Positions 35,310 to 44,002 of a stretch of 62,370 nucleotides of DNA are shown one piece after another. Positions within the stretch are counted from its first letter, which is position 1. Each line of letters starts with the position of its first letter. The stretch is from assembly GCA_900545665.1 (NCBI GenBank), contig UQZU01000010.1:1-62370 (forward strand), read 5' to 3'. Both the position numbers and the translations under genes were made by a program. The notes below the pieces were generated by a model. That model was not told the origin of the DNA and did not search any database. It saw only the letters and a list, made by a program, of their open reading frames with translations. The DNA is from an uncultured Collinsella sp. (GTDB lineage Bacteria > Actinomycetota > Coriobacteriia > Coriobacteriales > Coriobacteriaceae).

Positions 35310-38300
35310 ATTCGGAGCGCAGGGCTTCGACGGGGTCCTTCTTGGATGCGCTGCGGGCAGGCAGCAGGCCGGCAACGACCGTCAACAGCACCGAAATTGC
35401 AATGAGCACCAGCGCATCCTGCACGGGCAGGCTCATCAGATTGGGCACCTGTTTGGCAGCAAGCGCCCAGGCATTAACCGGAAAGCTCACGGCCACCACG
35501 ACGACAATGGCAAAGACGCCGGCGATAAGGCCCTCGATAAAGGTCTCGGCATTGAATACGTTGGCCACGTTGCGCTTCGACGCGCCGATCGCGCGCAGGA
35601 TGCCAATCTCCTTCTTGCGCTCCAGCACGCTGATGTAGGTGATGATGCCGATCATGATGGAGCTCACCACCAGGCTGATACTCACGAATGCGATGAGCAC
35701 CAAGCTGATGGTGTTCACGATGTCGGTCACCGAACCCATGATGATGCCCATGTAGTCGGTGTACGAGATTGCCTGCTCATCGTGGCCAGAGGCTTTGACC
35801 TGCTTGTTGTACGCATCGATGTGATCGAGCACGCGCTCCTTGGCCTCAAAGTCGCGCGGGAAAATCTTGACCGAGATGGGGTCTGCCTCATCCGCATAGC
35901 CCAACGTGGTCAGATTGTTGTCGTAGGTGAGCTTCGAAGCCTTGGCATAGCTCATCATGAGCGAACTCAGGTCCTCGGCGTCCATGTTGAAATGGATGGC
36001 ACGAGCAAAGGCACTCGCATCCACACGCATGGCGCCCGCCAGGTTTTCAAAACTCGAAGACATCTGCGTCGCCACCTGGTCCATAAGCCCTGCCGCGCCC
36101 GCCTTGAGCTGGGATGATACCGTCGACGCTATCTGCTCGCTGATTGCCTTCATCACCTGATCCATAGCCTGCTGCAGATACGGAGCCAGCTGCTTTTGCA
36201 CATAGTCGCTCATCGCCTGTTGCAGGCACTCGGCCAGGGCATCGCCGCCGAGCGCCTTCAATTGAGCCAGGTATTGCTGGGCTGCGGTATCATGCTCAAG
36301 ATATGCCGAGAATGCGGCAGCGAGCTTTGACGCGTCTTTAAGGTCTTCGGGTGACAGCGCCCTAAACTGATCAGACCGCAAAAAGCCCTCAAACAGTTGG
36401 TTGGCCAGCGTTCCCACCTGCTGCATTTGATCGGGCGTAAGTTCCAAGCCATCGAAGACGCCCGAGAAATCTGGGGTTGGCGCTTTTGCCATGATGTCGC
36501 TGAAATCGATATCCTTGCCAACGTCCGAAAGGTCAATGTCCAGACCGGACAGATCGACGTCCGAGAGATCAATGCCGCCGCCGGCAACACCCGAGAGTGC
36601 AGACGTATCGAACGAGAACGCGCTCTTGAGCGCCGCCTCGTCCACACTGAACATGCTGCCCAGATCCACGCCTTGCTTGGCCTCGCCTTGCAGTTCGTCG
36701 AAAGACTTGCCCGTAAAGACATCCGTCTCGGGGTGGACGAGTTGCTCCTGCACAATCTGCGAATCGGCGGCGCGCTCCATAAGCTGGCGAGTCAGTGCAT
36801 GCGTATAGGCAATGCCCGGGGTCAATGCGCTCGCGTTGGCCGTCTCGTTAGGTCGCACCACGCCCACAATGCGCACGTCAATACCGTCGGCAACCTTGGC
36901 CGTCATAAAGTCGGCATCGTCAGACATGTCAGTCCACATGCCAGTCTCTTCGTTTTTGCGATACGCATCAGCCGGCGACAGCACCTTAAACGTGGTAGAC
37001 AGCGCATCGTCGTAGGTAAAGTCGGTGCCGGTCTCGGGCGTTTCGACCCCACCGTCAGCCGTCATAGCGCTGTTTACCAGATCGTTGAGCTCATCGATGT
37101 CCAGCGCACCGATGCTATAGAGCGTGTAGTCGCCCACCGTACCGCGGCTCGAAAGCACCATCACGGCTTCGTTGGCTGACGTGGGCCAATGACCGGCGAC
37201 GACATCGTACTGGCTGTCGAGCAGGCTCTGGTCGTCAATCATCTCGTTAAAGACCGAGGTTCCCATGGATTCCATGCTCACCGTTGCCGCCGAGCTCGCG
37301 CCTCCGCTCATTGCCTCGGTCATAGCGTTGGGAACAAGCCGGACGGGCTTCTCATCGCCCTTACCCGCACGATAGACAACCGGCGTCACGCCGTAGCCGT
37401 ACTGGATGGCGTTGACCTCTTTGTCGATACCGTCGCCACCGGCATCGAGCCATGCCTTAAAGCTCGTCATGTCGTTGGACTTAACGCTTGCAAACATGTC
37501 CTTTACGGCCGTAACCACGGGGATCTTATCGGTTCCCTTAGCCTTGCCGCCGGCGCTGTCGTCGGACGAATCCTCGCCGTTGGACGCCTCGTCATCCGTA
37601 GCCCCCTGCCCGCCCATCATGGACGACAGGTCGTAGTCCTGCTTGGAGATGGTGAGCGGGTAGCTCGAGAGCGTGTCCTCCTCGACCTTTTTGATGTAGC
37701 CGTTTACGCCATTGGAGAGCGCCAGGATCGCCGCGATACCGATAATGCCAATCGAGCCCGCAAAGGCAGTCATGGCCGTACGGCCTTTCTTGGTCATGAG
37801 GTTTCGAGCAGAAAGCCCCAGCGCCGTCACAAAGCTCATCGAGGTTTTGCGCGTGGGCTTGGCCTCGCGACGCGCGGCCTTTACTACATCAAAGGGGTCG
37901 GAATCGTCGGTGATCTTGCCGTCCGCCAGGTTGACAATGCGCGTGGCATATTGGTATGCCAGCTCGGGATTGTGCGTGACCATAATAACCAAGCGGTCGC
38001 GCGCCACGTCCTTGAGCAAATCCATGACCTGTACGGATGTCGTTGAATCCAAAGCGCCGGTCGGCTCGTCTGCCAGCACAATCTCGGGATCGTTGATCAG
38101 GGCGCGGGCAATGGCCACGCGCTGCATCTGTCCGCCCGAAAGCTGGCTCGGGCGCTTGTTCACGTGCTCGCCCAGGCCAACTTTCTCCAACGCCTCGCGC
38201 GCACGCTGGCGGCGCTCGGCATGCCCCACGCCCGTAAGCGTGAGCGCCAGCTCCACGTTTTCCAAAATGGTCTGATGCGGAATGAGGTTATAGCTCTGGA

Positions 38301-38565
38301 ACACAAAGCCGATGCGGTTGTTGCGATAGGCATCCCAATCGCGATCGTGAAAATCCTTGGTCGAAATACCGTCGATCAGCAGGTCGCCGGAATCGAAATG
38401 ATCGAGCCCACCGATAACGTTGAGCATCGTGGTTTTACCCGACCCCGAAGGTCCCAGAATGGCCACGAACTCGTTATCGCGAAAAGACAGGCTTACGCTG
38501 TCGAGCGCCACCTGCGTAAACGACTGCGTAACGTACCTTTTGCAAATACCTTTGAGCTCCAACAT
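35308..38565 (-). CDS. MacB-like ABC transporter, ATPase fused to FtsX-type permease
   Basis: A 1085-residue fusion. Residues 1-225 are an ABC ATPase with Walker A GPSGSGKTT, signature LSGGQMQR and Walker B IVLADEPTGALD. A membrane helix near 285 leads to a very large extracytoplasmic region of about 600 residues. Three C-terminal helices (LVLIAFVSISLVVSSIMIGI, IAGVFAIVVVVAVSF, LVLIAISVLLTVVAG) complete the FtsX permease. The outer region has an Asp/Ser-rich insert (DEASNGEDSSDD) and a repetitive DLSDVDLSGLDIDLSDVG stretch. ATG 38565 has GAGAGG upstream. Such exporters handle peptides, lipids or antibiotics. Confidence 0.9.
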   Translation of the reverse strand: MLELKGICKRYVTQSFTQVALDSVSLSFRDNEFVAILGPSGSGKTTMLNVIGGLDHFDSGDLLIDGISTKDFHDRDWDAYRNNRIGFVFQSYNLIPHQTILENVELALTLTGVGHAERRQRAREALEKVGLGEHVNKRPSQLSGGQMQRVAIARALINDPEIVLADEPTGALDSTTSVQVMDLLKDVARDRLVIMVTHNPELAYQYATRIVNLADGKITDDSDPFDVVKAARREAKPTRKTSMSFVTALGLSARNLMTKKGRTAMTAFAGSIGIIGIAAILALSNGVNGYIKKVEEDTLSSYPLTISKQDYDLSSMMGGQGATDDEASNGEDSSDDSAGGKAKGTDKIPVVTAVKDMFASVKSNDMTSFKAWLDAGGDGIDKEVNAIQYGYGVTPVVYRAGKGDEKPVRLVPNAMTEAMSGGASSAATVSMESMGTSVFNEMIDDQSLLDSQYDVVAGHWPTSANEAVMVLSSRGTVGDYTLYSIGALDIDELNDLVNSAMTADGGVETPETGTDFTYDDALSTTFKVLSPADAYRKNEETGMWTDMSDDADFMTAKVADGIDVRIVGVVRPNETANASALTPGIAYTHALTRQLMERAADSQIVQEQLVHPETDVFTGKSFDELQGEAKQGVDLGSMFSVDEAALKSAFSFDTSALSGVAGGGIDLSDVDLSGLDIDLSDVGKDIDFSDIMAKAPTPDFSGVFDGLELTPDQMQQVGTLANQLFEGFLRSDQFRALSPEDLKDASKLAAAFSAYLEHDTAAQQYLAQLKALGGDALAECLQQAMSDYVQKQLAPYLQQAMDQVMKAISEQIASTVSSQLKAGAAGLMDQVATQMSSSFENLAGAMRVDASAFARAIHFNMDAEDLSSLMMSYAKASKLTYDNNLTTLGYADEADPISVKIFPRDFEAKERVLDHIDAYNKQVKASGHDEQAISYTDYMGIIMGSVTDIVNTISLVLIAFVSISLVVSSIMIGIITYISVLERKKEIGILRAIGASKRNVANVFNAETFIEGLIAGVFAIVVVVAVSFPVNAWALAAKQVPNLMSLPVQDALVLIAISVLLTVVAGLLPARSASKKDPVEALRSE

Positions 38566-38718
38566 GGACGGCAACCTCTCCCACGCGGGCGCACTTGCCC
38601 GCTCTCCCCCGCCGTTCGTATTCGACGCGTTTGTCCTACTCTATCCCCATTTTTTGCCGGAGCCAGTGAGGAATGTAACGAAGCGTGCCAAAAAACGGAC
38701 GGGACGGCGCCCAAAAGA

Positions 38719-38740
38719 AGAGGTCCCGAGCGGGACCTCT
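38719..38740 (-). terminator. Intrinsic terminator of the redox operon
   Basis: AGAGGTCCC and GGGACCTCT are perfect arms with a GAGC loop. On the minus strand they are followed by TCTTTT, just past the TlpA-like stop. Bases 38566-38819 show no gene. Confidence 0.7.
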
Positions 38741-38819
38741 ATATGGTGGAGTTTATCTTGAAAGGTAGCGGACTACTTCGCGCAGCGGCGCACGATCTTC
38801 GCCATGCTTTACGTGTTTT

Positions 38820-39791
38820 CTACTGCTCGCTATTCGCAATCGCCTGGTCGATAAGCTTGTCGAGTGCTGCGCGCTGCTCGGCGGAGCTGATGGCTCCCAC
38901 GATTGGATCCCCTACGATGTTGCCATTCTGATCGATGACATACGTTGTCGGGAACGAGAACAAATTTGACGTAAACTTACCGGCCTCGCTATCCGACTTG
39001 AACCAGATGTTCTTATATGTCACGCCCTTCTTGCTCAGCACGTCCTTGGCATCTGCAATCTCGCCCTTGTTGCCATCGAGCGTAAAGGAATTGACGCCCA
39101 CGACCTGGCCGCCCTTCTCGGCAAGCTCCTGATTCAGTTTCTCAAGATCGCCCAGCTCGCCCACGCACGGCTTGCAAGTAGTGAACCAGAAGTTCATGAC
39201 GGTGACCTTGTTCTTGGAGAACAGCTCGTCGCTGCTCACGTCGTTGCCGTCCAGATCCTTGCCCGTAAAGCTGGGGAACTTCGTCGCCTCGCTCGAAGCA
39301 TTGGCACCAGCCGTCATGCCAGCGGTCGAAGCGTCGACGCTCTCGCCTGCACTCGGCGTGCTTCCACAGCCGGGGAACTCCTTCTCCAGGCTCTCGAGCT
39401 TGTCCTCGATCTCCTTGATCTGCTGTGCACCGGCCTTGAGTGTCTTAAGCTCATCCGCCGTGAACTCATCCTTGGCGCCGTCGATGGTCTTGAGCAGAAA
39501 ATCGCCGTAATTGCTGCCATCCTCAATCATTGCCGAGTCTTTATTTGCCGCATTGAATACCTTTTCCCACAGCGCGTTATCACTCGAAAAGATCTCGTTC
39601 TCCTTCTGCATGAGCTTCGCATACAGCTCGGCGGCCTCGTCGGCATTGGCCGGCTTCTGCGCAGTGAGTTCTGCGATCTTAGGATCGGAGCTCGCAGATT
39701 CGCTCGCATTGCCACCGGGCGCCGAACATGCCACAAGGCACAAGGCCAATACCAGCACCATAAACAGGGCCGCAATCTTAGAAAGCTTCAT
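38820..39791 (-). CDS. TlpA/ResA-like thioredoxin lipoprotein
   Basis: A 323-residue exported protein. The signal ends in a lipobox (CLVACS). Residues 30-150 are helical, rich in Lys and Asp. The C-terminal domain is a redoxin with an intact CKPC site (NFWFTTCKPCVGELGDLE) and a cis-Pro region (SFPTTYVID). It should reduce disulfides or similar bonds outside the membrane. The second ATG (39791) is favoured because GGAGG is 7 bases upstream. It follows the Fe-S membrane protein, its likely electron donor. Confidence 0.87.
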   Translation of the reverse strand: MKLSKIAALFMVLVLALCLVACSAPGGNASESASSDPKIAELTAQKPANADEAAELYAKLMQKENEIFSSDNALWEKVFNAANKDSAMIEDGSNYGDFLLKTIDGAKDEFTADELKTLKAGAQQIKEIEDKLESLEKEFPGCGSTPSAGESVDASTAGMTAGANASSEATKFPSFTGKDLDGNDVSSDELFSKNKVTVMNFWFTTCKPCVGELGDLEKLNQELAEKGGQVVGVNSFTLDGNKGEIADAKDVLSKKGVTYKNIWFKSDSEAGKFTSNLFSFPTTYVIDQNGNIVGDPIVGAISSAEQRAALDKLIDQAIANSEQ

Positions 39792-39820
39792 GGTCATTCC
39801 TCCGTTTTGTCGAAGCTTGT

Positions 39821-40723
39821 TTACTTTTTATCGGCGGTCAAGGGAAGCTTTTCCGCCGACACATCCAGGCCATAGCGATAGCTGATGGCATCGACAGGAC
39901 AGGCCCCGATGCACTTTCCGCACCGGATACATTCGGCATGATTGGGCGCGCGGACCACATCAACGTCCATCTGACAAACCTTTGAGCACTTGCCGCACGA
40001 GACGCATTTGCATGCATCGACCCGGATCCCCAGTAGGGACACCCTATTCATGAGCGCATAGAATGCGCCGAGTGGACAAATCCATTTGCAGAAGGGACGG
40101 TAGAACAAAACGCTCAGCACTACCACGGCAATGAGAACGGCAAGTTTCCAAGTAAAGAGCTGTCCCAACGCAGATCGAATGCCGGCATTGGCAATGGCCA
40201 GCGGAATGGCGCCCTCGAGTACACCCTGCGGACAGATGTACTTACAAAAGAACGGGTCGCCCATGCCCACGTCGTTAACCACCAAGACGGGCAGCAGCAC
40301 CACGGCAAACAGCAGCACGACGTACTTGATGTACGTGAGCGGCTTAAGCTTTTTCGTGGAGAACTTTTTACCGGGAATCTTATGAAGCAGCTCCTGCAGC
40401 CAGCCAAACGGACACAGAAAGCCGCATACAAAGCGTCCCAGCAGCACGCCGAGCAAAATGAGCGTACCGGTAACGTAGTAGGAGAAGTTAAACTTGGATG
40501 AGCCTACCACCGACTGGAACGACCCGATGGGGCACGCACCCGATGCCGCGGGGCACGAATAGCAATTAAGTCCAGGTACGCAGACTGTTTTTCCCGCGCC
40601 CTGATAGATGCCGCCTTTGGCAAAGTTTGGCAGGTGAATGTTGGTAATAAGTGTTGCCGCCGCCTGAATGAATCCGCGAAATCGGGCCAAAACATGCGAC
40701 GCAGTGTTTTCTCTTTTATCCAA
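39821..40723 (-). CDS. NapH-like 4Fe-4S membrane protein
   Basis: A 300-residue polytopic protein with about five membrane helices. Two C-x3-CP motifs follow helices (CGFLCPFGW, CKWICPLGAF), and two ferredoxin motifs lie near the C-terminus (CVSCGKCSKVC, CIRCGKCIGACP). A CYSC-x6-CPIG cluster lies in the first loop. This is the NapH/NosR/CcpA-type layout for moving electrons across the membrane. TTG 40723 is the likely start, overlapping the upstream mini-gene by 8 bases. The TlpA lipoprotein downstream is the expected acceptor. Confidence 0.85.
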   Translation of the reverse strand: MDKRENTASHVLARFRGFIQAAATLITNIHLPNFAKGGIYQGAGKTVCVPGLNCYSCPAASGACPIGSFQSVVGSSKFNFSYYVTGTLILLGVLLGRFVCGFLCPFGWLQELLHKIPGKKFSTKKLKPLTYIKYVVLLFAVVLLPVLVVNDVGMGDPFFCKYICPQGVLEGAIPLAIANAGIRSALGQLFTWKLAVLIAVVVLSVLFYRPFCKWICPLGAFYALMNRVSLLGIRVDACKCVSCGKCSKVCQMDVDVVRAPNHAECIRCGKCIGACPVDAISYRYGLDVSAEKLPLTADKK

Positions 40724-40862
40724 TTCCGATACACTCCAAGCACAGCCTAATCGCTTTGGCCAGCACGGCATCCGCCTCGCCACGCATAACGCCAAAGCAC
40801 ACCATGGCAATTCCGACGATCAACAAAGCGACCTGTACCACGGGTTTTACCGCTTTGAACAA
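40716..40862 (-). CDS. CD1871A-family CXXC mini-protein
   Basis: A 48-residue protein from TTG 40862 (AAAGGAG eight bases upstream) to TAA 40716. It has one membrane helix (VVQVALLIVGIAMVCFGVMRG) and ends with AIRLCLECIGIG, the conserved CXXC tail of the CD1871A family. It overlaps the Fe-S protein gene, so the two are translationally coupled. The CLEC motif may bind metal or take part in thiol exchange with the Fe-S protein and the TlpA lipoprotein. The function is not established. Confidence 0.85.
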   Translation of the reverse strand: MFKAVKPVVQVALLIVGIAMVCFGVMRGEADAVLAKAIRLCLECIGIG

Positions 40863-40952
40863 CCCAACCACTCCTTTCGTTACGCGACCATTTGACCATA
40901 TCGACTATAAAATCCGTGTTAAGCGCGATTTGGAATGTGCAAGGAGACCGTT

Positions 40953-41627
40953 ATGCGTATTTTGATCGTCGAGGACGAGCGAGCACTGTGCGATGCAATC
41001 GCGCGCAGCTTGCGAAACTTGGCGTACAGCGTCGACTGCTGCCACGACGGGCAGGAGGCGCTCGACCTACTGGGCGCCGAAGTCTTTGACCTCGTGGTAC
41101 TCGACCTCAACCTTCCCCGTATCGATGGCATGACCGTGCTCAGGGAACTTAGAAAAACCGACTGCGAGACCAAGGTACTGATTCTGTCCGCACGTGGCGA
41201 AGTATCCGATAAAGTCGCCGGACTCGATGCCGGCGCCAACGATTACCTTACCAAGCCGTTTCATCTTGACGAGCTTGCGGCAAGGATCCGCAGCCTTACC
41301 CTCAGGCGCTTTGCACAAAGCGCCATAGTTTTAACCTGCGGAAAGCTCCGCTTTGACACTAAGGCGCGCATCGCTTCCGTGGACAGTGAGGCTTTATCTC
41401 TTACACGCAAGGAAACGGGAATCTTGGAATACCTGATGCTTAATCAGGGGCGTCCGGTAAGTCAAGAGGAGCTTATCGAGCACGTTTGGGATAGCAGCGT
41501 GAACAGCTTTAGCAACGCAACCCGCGTTCACATCTCGTCACTCCGCAAAAAGCTACGCAGCGCTTTGGGATACGACCCGATTCGCAATCGGATTGGAGAG
41601 GGCTACGTTATGGAGGATGGCGAATGA
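40953..41627 (+). CDS. OmpR family response regulator
   Basis: A 224-residue regulator. The receiver has DD-type acidic residues (VEDERALCDA), the phospho-acceptor Asp in LVVLDLNLPRIDG and the Lys in DYLTKPF. The C-terminal winged helix ends in RVHISSLRKKLR...GYVME. ATG 40953 has AAGGAG upstream. It overlaps its kinase by ATGA and is divergent from the redox operon, which is its most likely target. Confidence 0.93.
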   Translation: MRILIVEDERALCDAIARSLRNLAYSVDCCHDGQEALDLLGAEVFDLVVLDLNLPRIDGMTVLRELRKTDCETKVLILSARGEVSDKVAGLDAGANDYLTKPFHLDELAARIRSLTLRRFAQSAIVLTCGKLRFDTKARIASVDSEALSLTRKETGILEYLMLNQGRPVSQEELIEHVWDSSVNSFSNATRVHISSLRKKLRSALGYDPIRNRIGEGYVMEDGE

Positions 41628-42775
41628 AAGGGCTTTCGCTGCAATGGCGCATAACGATTATGACGGCACTGCTGACGTGTGCGGCATGCGTGCTGACGAA
41701 CTGTCTGGTCGGCTATACGGGCATGCGCTACATGGATGCTATCGGCAGCGACATCTCGGCCCTTAGCGCAGCCGGCGTAGATGCACCTCAGGCGTTTGAC
41801 CCAACGAAGGAGAGCCTCGATGACGAGGTCACGATCGTCGTAAACGACGCACAGGAGTCTTTTGGCACGACAGCCTGGTACATCACGGCTGGAGTAACAC
41901 TCCTTGGCGGCGCGCTGGCATACTTTGTGAGCGGCCGTGCACTCAAACCGCTACGGGCTTTTGCGGCCCAGGTCGAGCGTGTGCAGCCTGACAACCTAAG
42001 CGAAATCAGGCTCAGTGAAGATGTGCCCATCGAGCTACAACGATGCAGCGCCTCTTTCAACGACATGATCGCCCGTCTTGGCGAAGGGTTCTCTGCACAG
42101 CGTCAGTTTACCGGCAACGCCGCACACGAGCTGCGCACCCCGCTCGCCCTTATGCAAGCACAGATTGAACTATTCATCTCCGAGCACTCCGGTTTGCAAC
42201 CCGAAACGGCCGAGCTGCTCGGCCTGCTACAAGAACAAACCGAGCGCATGTCTCGAATGGCCAAGGTATTGCTCGAGATGAGTGAGCTCCGCAGTGTTCC
42301 TTGCGAGGACGATGTGGAACTTGGTCCCTTGTCCGAAGAGGTCCTCACCGACCTTGCGCCACTTGCCGAAAATAAGGGCATAGCCCTCAATTGTGCTGGA
42401 GACGCTTTAGTAATCGGGAGCGACACGCTCCTCTATCGGCTGGTGTTTAACCTGGTCGAAAATGCCATCCATTACAGCCGCCCCGGCTCGACTGTCAACG
42501 TCTCCATCTGCGACAACGACAGCCACGTGTTCCTGCGAGTCGAGGACCAGGGCCCGGGAATACCCAAGCAGTACCGAGAGAGCATCTTCCAGCCGTTCTT
42601 TCGTCTAGACAAATCCCGCAGCAGGGCATACGGCGGCGCAGGACTCGGACTAGCGCTCGTTTGGGAGATTGCAGCGCTTCACGGTGGCGCTGTAGAGATC
42701 GAAGCAAGTTCCGAGAACGGGACCACCATGCTCGTAAGCCTTCCAAAACGATCCGCAGCGTCAACCGAACAGTAA
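41624..42775 (+). CDS. Sensor histidine kinase
   Basis: A 383-residue kinase with two membrane helices (about 12-32 and 85-105), a short extracytoplasmic loop of about 50 residues, a HAMP-like linker and an intact H-box (NAAHELRTPLALM). The HATPase motifs NLVENAIHYS, DQGPGI and GGAGLGLALV are complete. It pairs with the OmpR regulator by overlapping reading frames. The short sensor loop hints at sensing within the membrane, perhaps the redox state handled by the divergent operon. Confidence 0.92.
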   Translation: MKGLSLQWRITIMTALLTCAACVLTNCLVGYTGMRYMDAIGSDISALSAAGVDAPQAFDPTKESLDDEVTIVVNDAQESFGTTAWYITAGVTLLGGALAYFVSGRALKPLRAFAAQVERVQPDNLSEIRLSEDVPIELQRCSASFNDMIARLGEGFSAQRQFTGNAAHELRTPLALMQAQIELFISEHSGLQPETAELLGLLQEQTERMSRMAKVLLEMSELRSVPCEDDVELGPLSEEVLTDLAPLAENKGIALNCAGDALVIGSDTLLYRLVFNLVENAIHYSRPGSTVNVSICDNDSHVFLRVEDQGPGIPKQYRESIFQPFFRLDKSRSRAYGGAGLGLALVWEIAALHGGAVEIEASSENGTTMLVSLPKRSAASTEQ

Positions 42776-42842
42776 AACGAAAGGGGTCCCGAGCAACAGG
42801 GGTACAATTGCTGCATTGTTGCCAGCTGTTGGGAGATGGAAG

Positions 42843-43847
42843 ATGGACTGCGATGGCTACCCATGCGTTCCCATGCCGTTGATGTGCACCGCCTTTGTGC
42901 CGGGGCAGATTGACGCTGCGGTTGCAGGCATTTCCGACCCCGATTCGCGCGCCATCGCCACGGCAGAAGCGCTGTACTTTCGCGGACAGGCCACCCTCGC
43001 TGCCAAGACGGCGCGCCCCTATCTTGACGCCACCGATCCCGCACCGCGCTATTCCGCATGCTTTATCTGCGGATATGCCAGTCTGTCGCTCAACCGTATC
43101 GCCGACGCCCGTCGGTGCCTTGCGGGCATCCTCGATACGCCAGCCGACAAAGAATCGCCCGCCATCCACGCCACGCATATCCTGTTCGCCTCGGCCGCGA
43201 GCGTCCTGTTGCACTTGCCTTCCCCGTATTCTGCCGAAGAGTTTTATCCACTTGCGGCGCATCTGCCCGAAGGCCTGCGCCTGTTCGCCAGCTACGTGAT
43301 GGCGCATGCCCTGTACCTGCGCGGCGAATATGGCCGCAGTCTGGGCATGGCGGAAAACGCCCTGATCATGAAACAGGGGAGCTATCCGATCTCGGAACTG
43401 TTCCTGCACCTGGCAGCTTCCATGGCATGCATGAGCCTCAAGGACATCGACGCCGCAAAAACGCACTTCGGAGTTGCTTGGAACATTGCGCGTCCCGACG
43501 GCCTTATTGAGCTCATTGGCGAGCATCACGGCCTTTTACAGGGGCTTATCGAGGCATGCCTAAAAACGCAATACCCTGACGACTTCGCGCGCATCATCGA
43601 GATCACGTACCGCTTCAGCTACGGCTGGCGGCGCATCCACAACCCCGATTCGGGCGAGGACGTTGCCGACGATCTAACGACCACGGAATTCACCATGGCC
43701 ATGCTCGCCTGTCGTGGGTGGACCAACGCCGAAATCGCACGCCATATGGGAGTATCGCCGGGCACCGTCAAAAACCGCCTATCCGGCGTATACGCAAAGC
43801 TTGGCATCGGCACACGCGCCGAGCTGGTCGCGCATATGTTACGTTAG
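42843..43847 (+). CDS. LuxR family regulator with TPR-like N-terminus
   Basis: A 334-residue protein. Residues 1-260 are alpha-helical and Ala-rich, with repeat-like helices (SRAIATAEALYFRGQATLAA). Residues 275-334 are a LuxR/FixJ helix-turn-helix (MLACRGWTNAEIARHMGVSP, then VYAKLGIGTRAELVAHML). No receiver domain is present. ATG 42843 has GGGAG upstream. It lies 155 bases before the large surface-protein gene on the same strand, so control of that gene is plausible. Confidence 0.85.
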   Translation: MDCDGYPCVPMPLMCTAFVPGQIDAAVAGISDPDSRAIATAEALYFRGQATLAAKTARPYLDATDPAPRYSACFICGYASLSLNRIADARRCLAGILDTPADKESPAIHATHILFASAASVLLHLPSPYSAEEFYPLAAHLPEGLRLFASYVMAHALYLRGEYGRSLGMAENALIMKQGSYPISELFLHLAASMACMSLKDIDAAKTHFGVAWNIARPDGLIELIGEHHGLLQGLIEACLKTQYPDDFARIIEITYRFSYGWRRIHNPDSGEDVADDLTTTEFTMAMLACRGWTNAEIARHMGVSPGTVKNRLSGVYAKLGIGTRAELVAHMLR

Positions 43848-44002
43848 CGACCGGACTACCAAGCGCATCGAACGCGTTCCGGAACCCGGCGCTTCGCTCG
43901 ATCAATTTGGACATTTTGACCCTTGAACGGCACTACCGCCACGGGGCGCCTTCTCGCAAAATTGGATTATTTCCACCGATACTTGCGGGATGGGAGCCCA
44001 AA

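Noticed and set aside
43718..44002. Upstream extension of the large surface protein
   Set aside because: The extension overlaps the LuxR gene in another frame. ATG 44003 has a ribosome site and starts a signal peptide.
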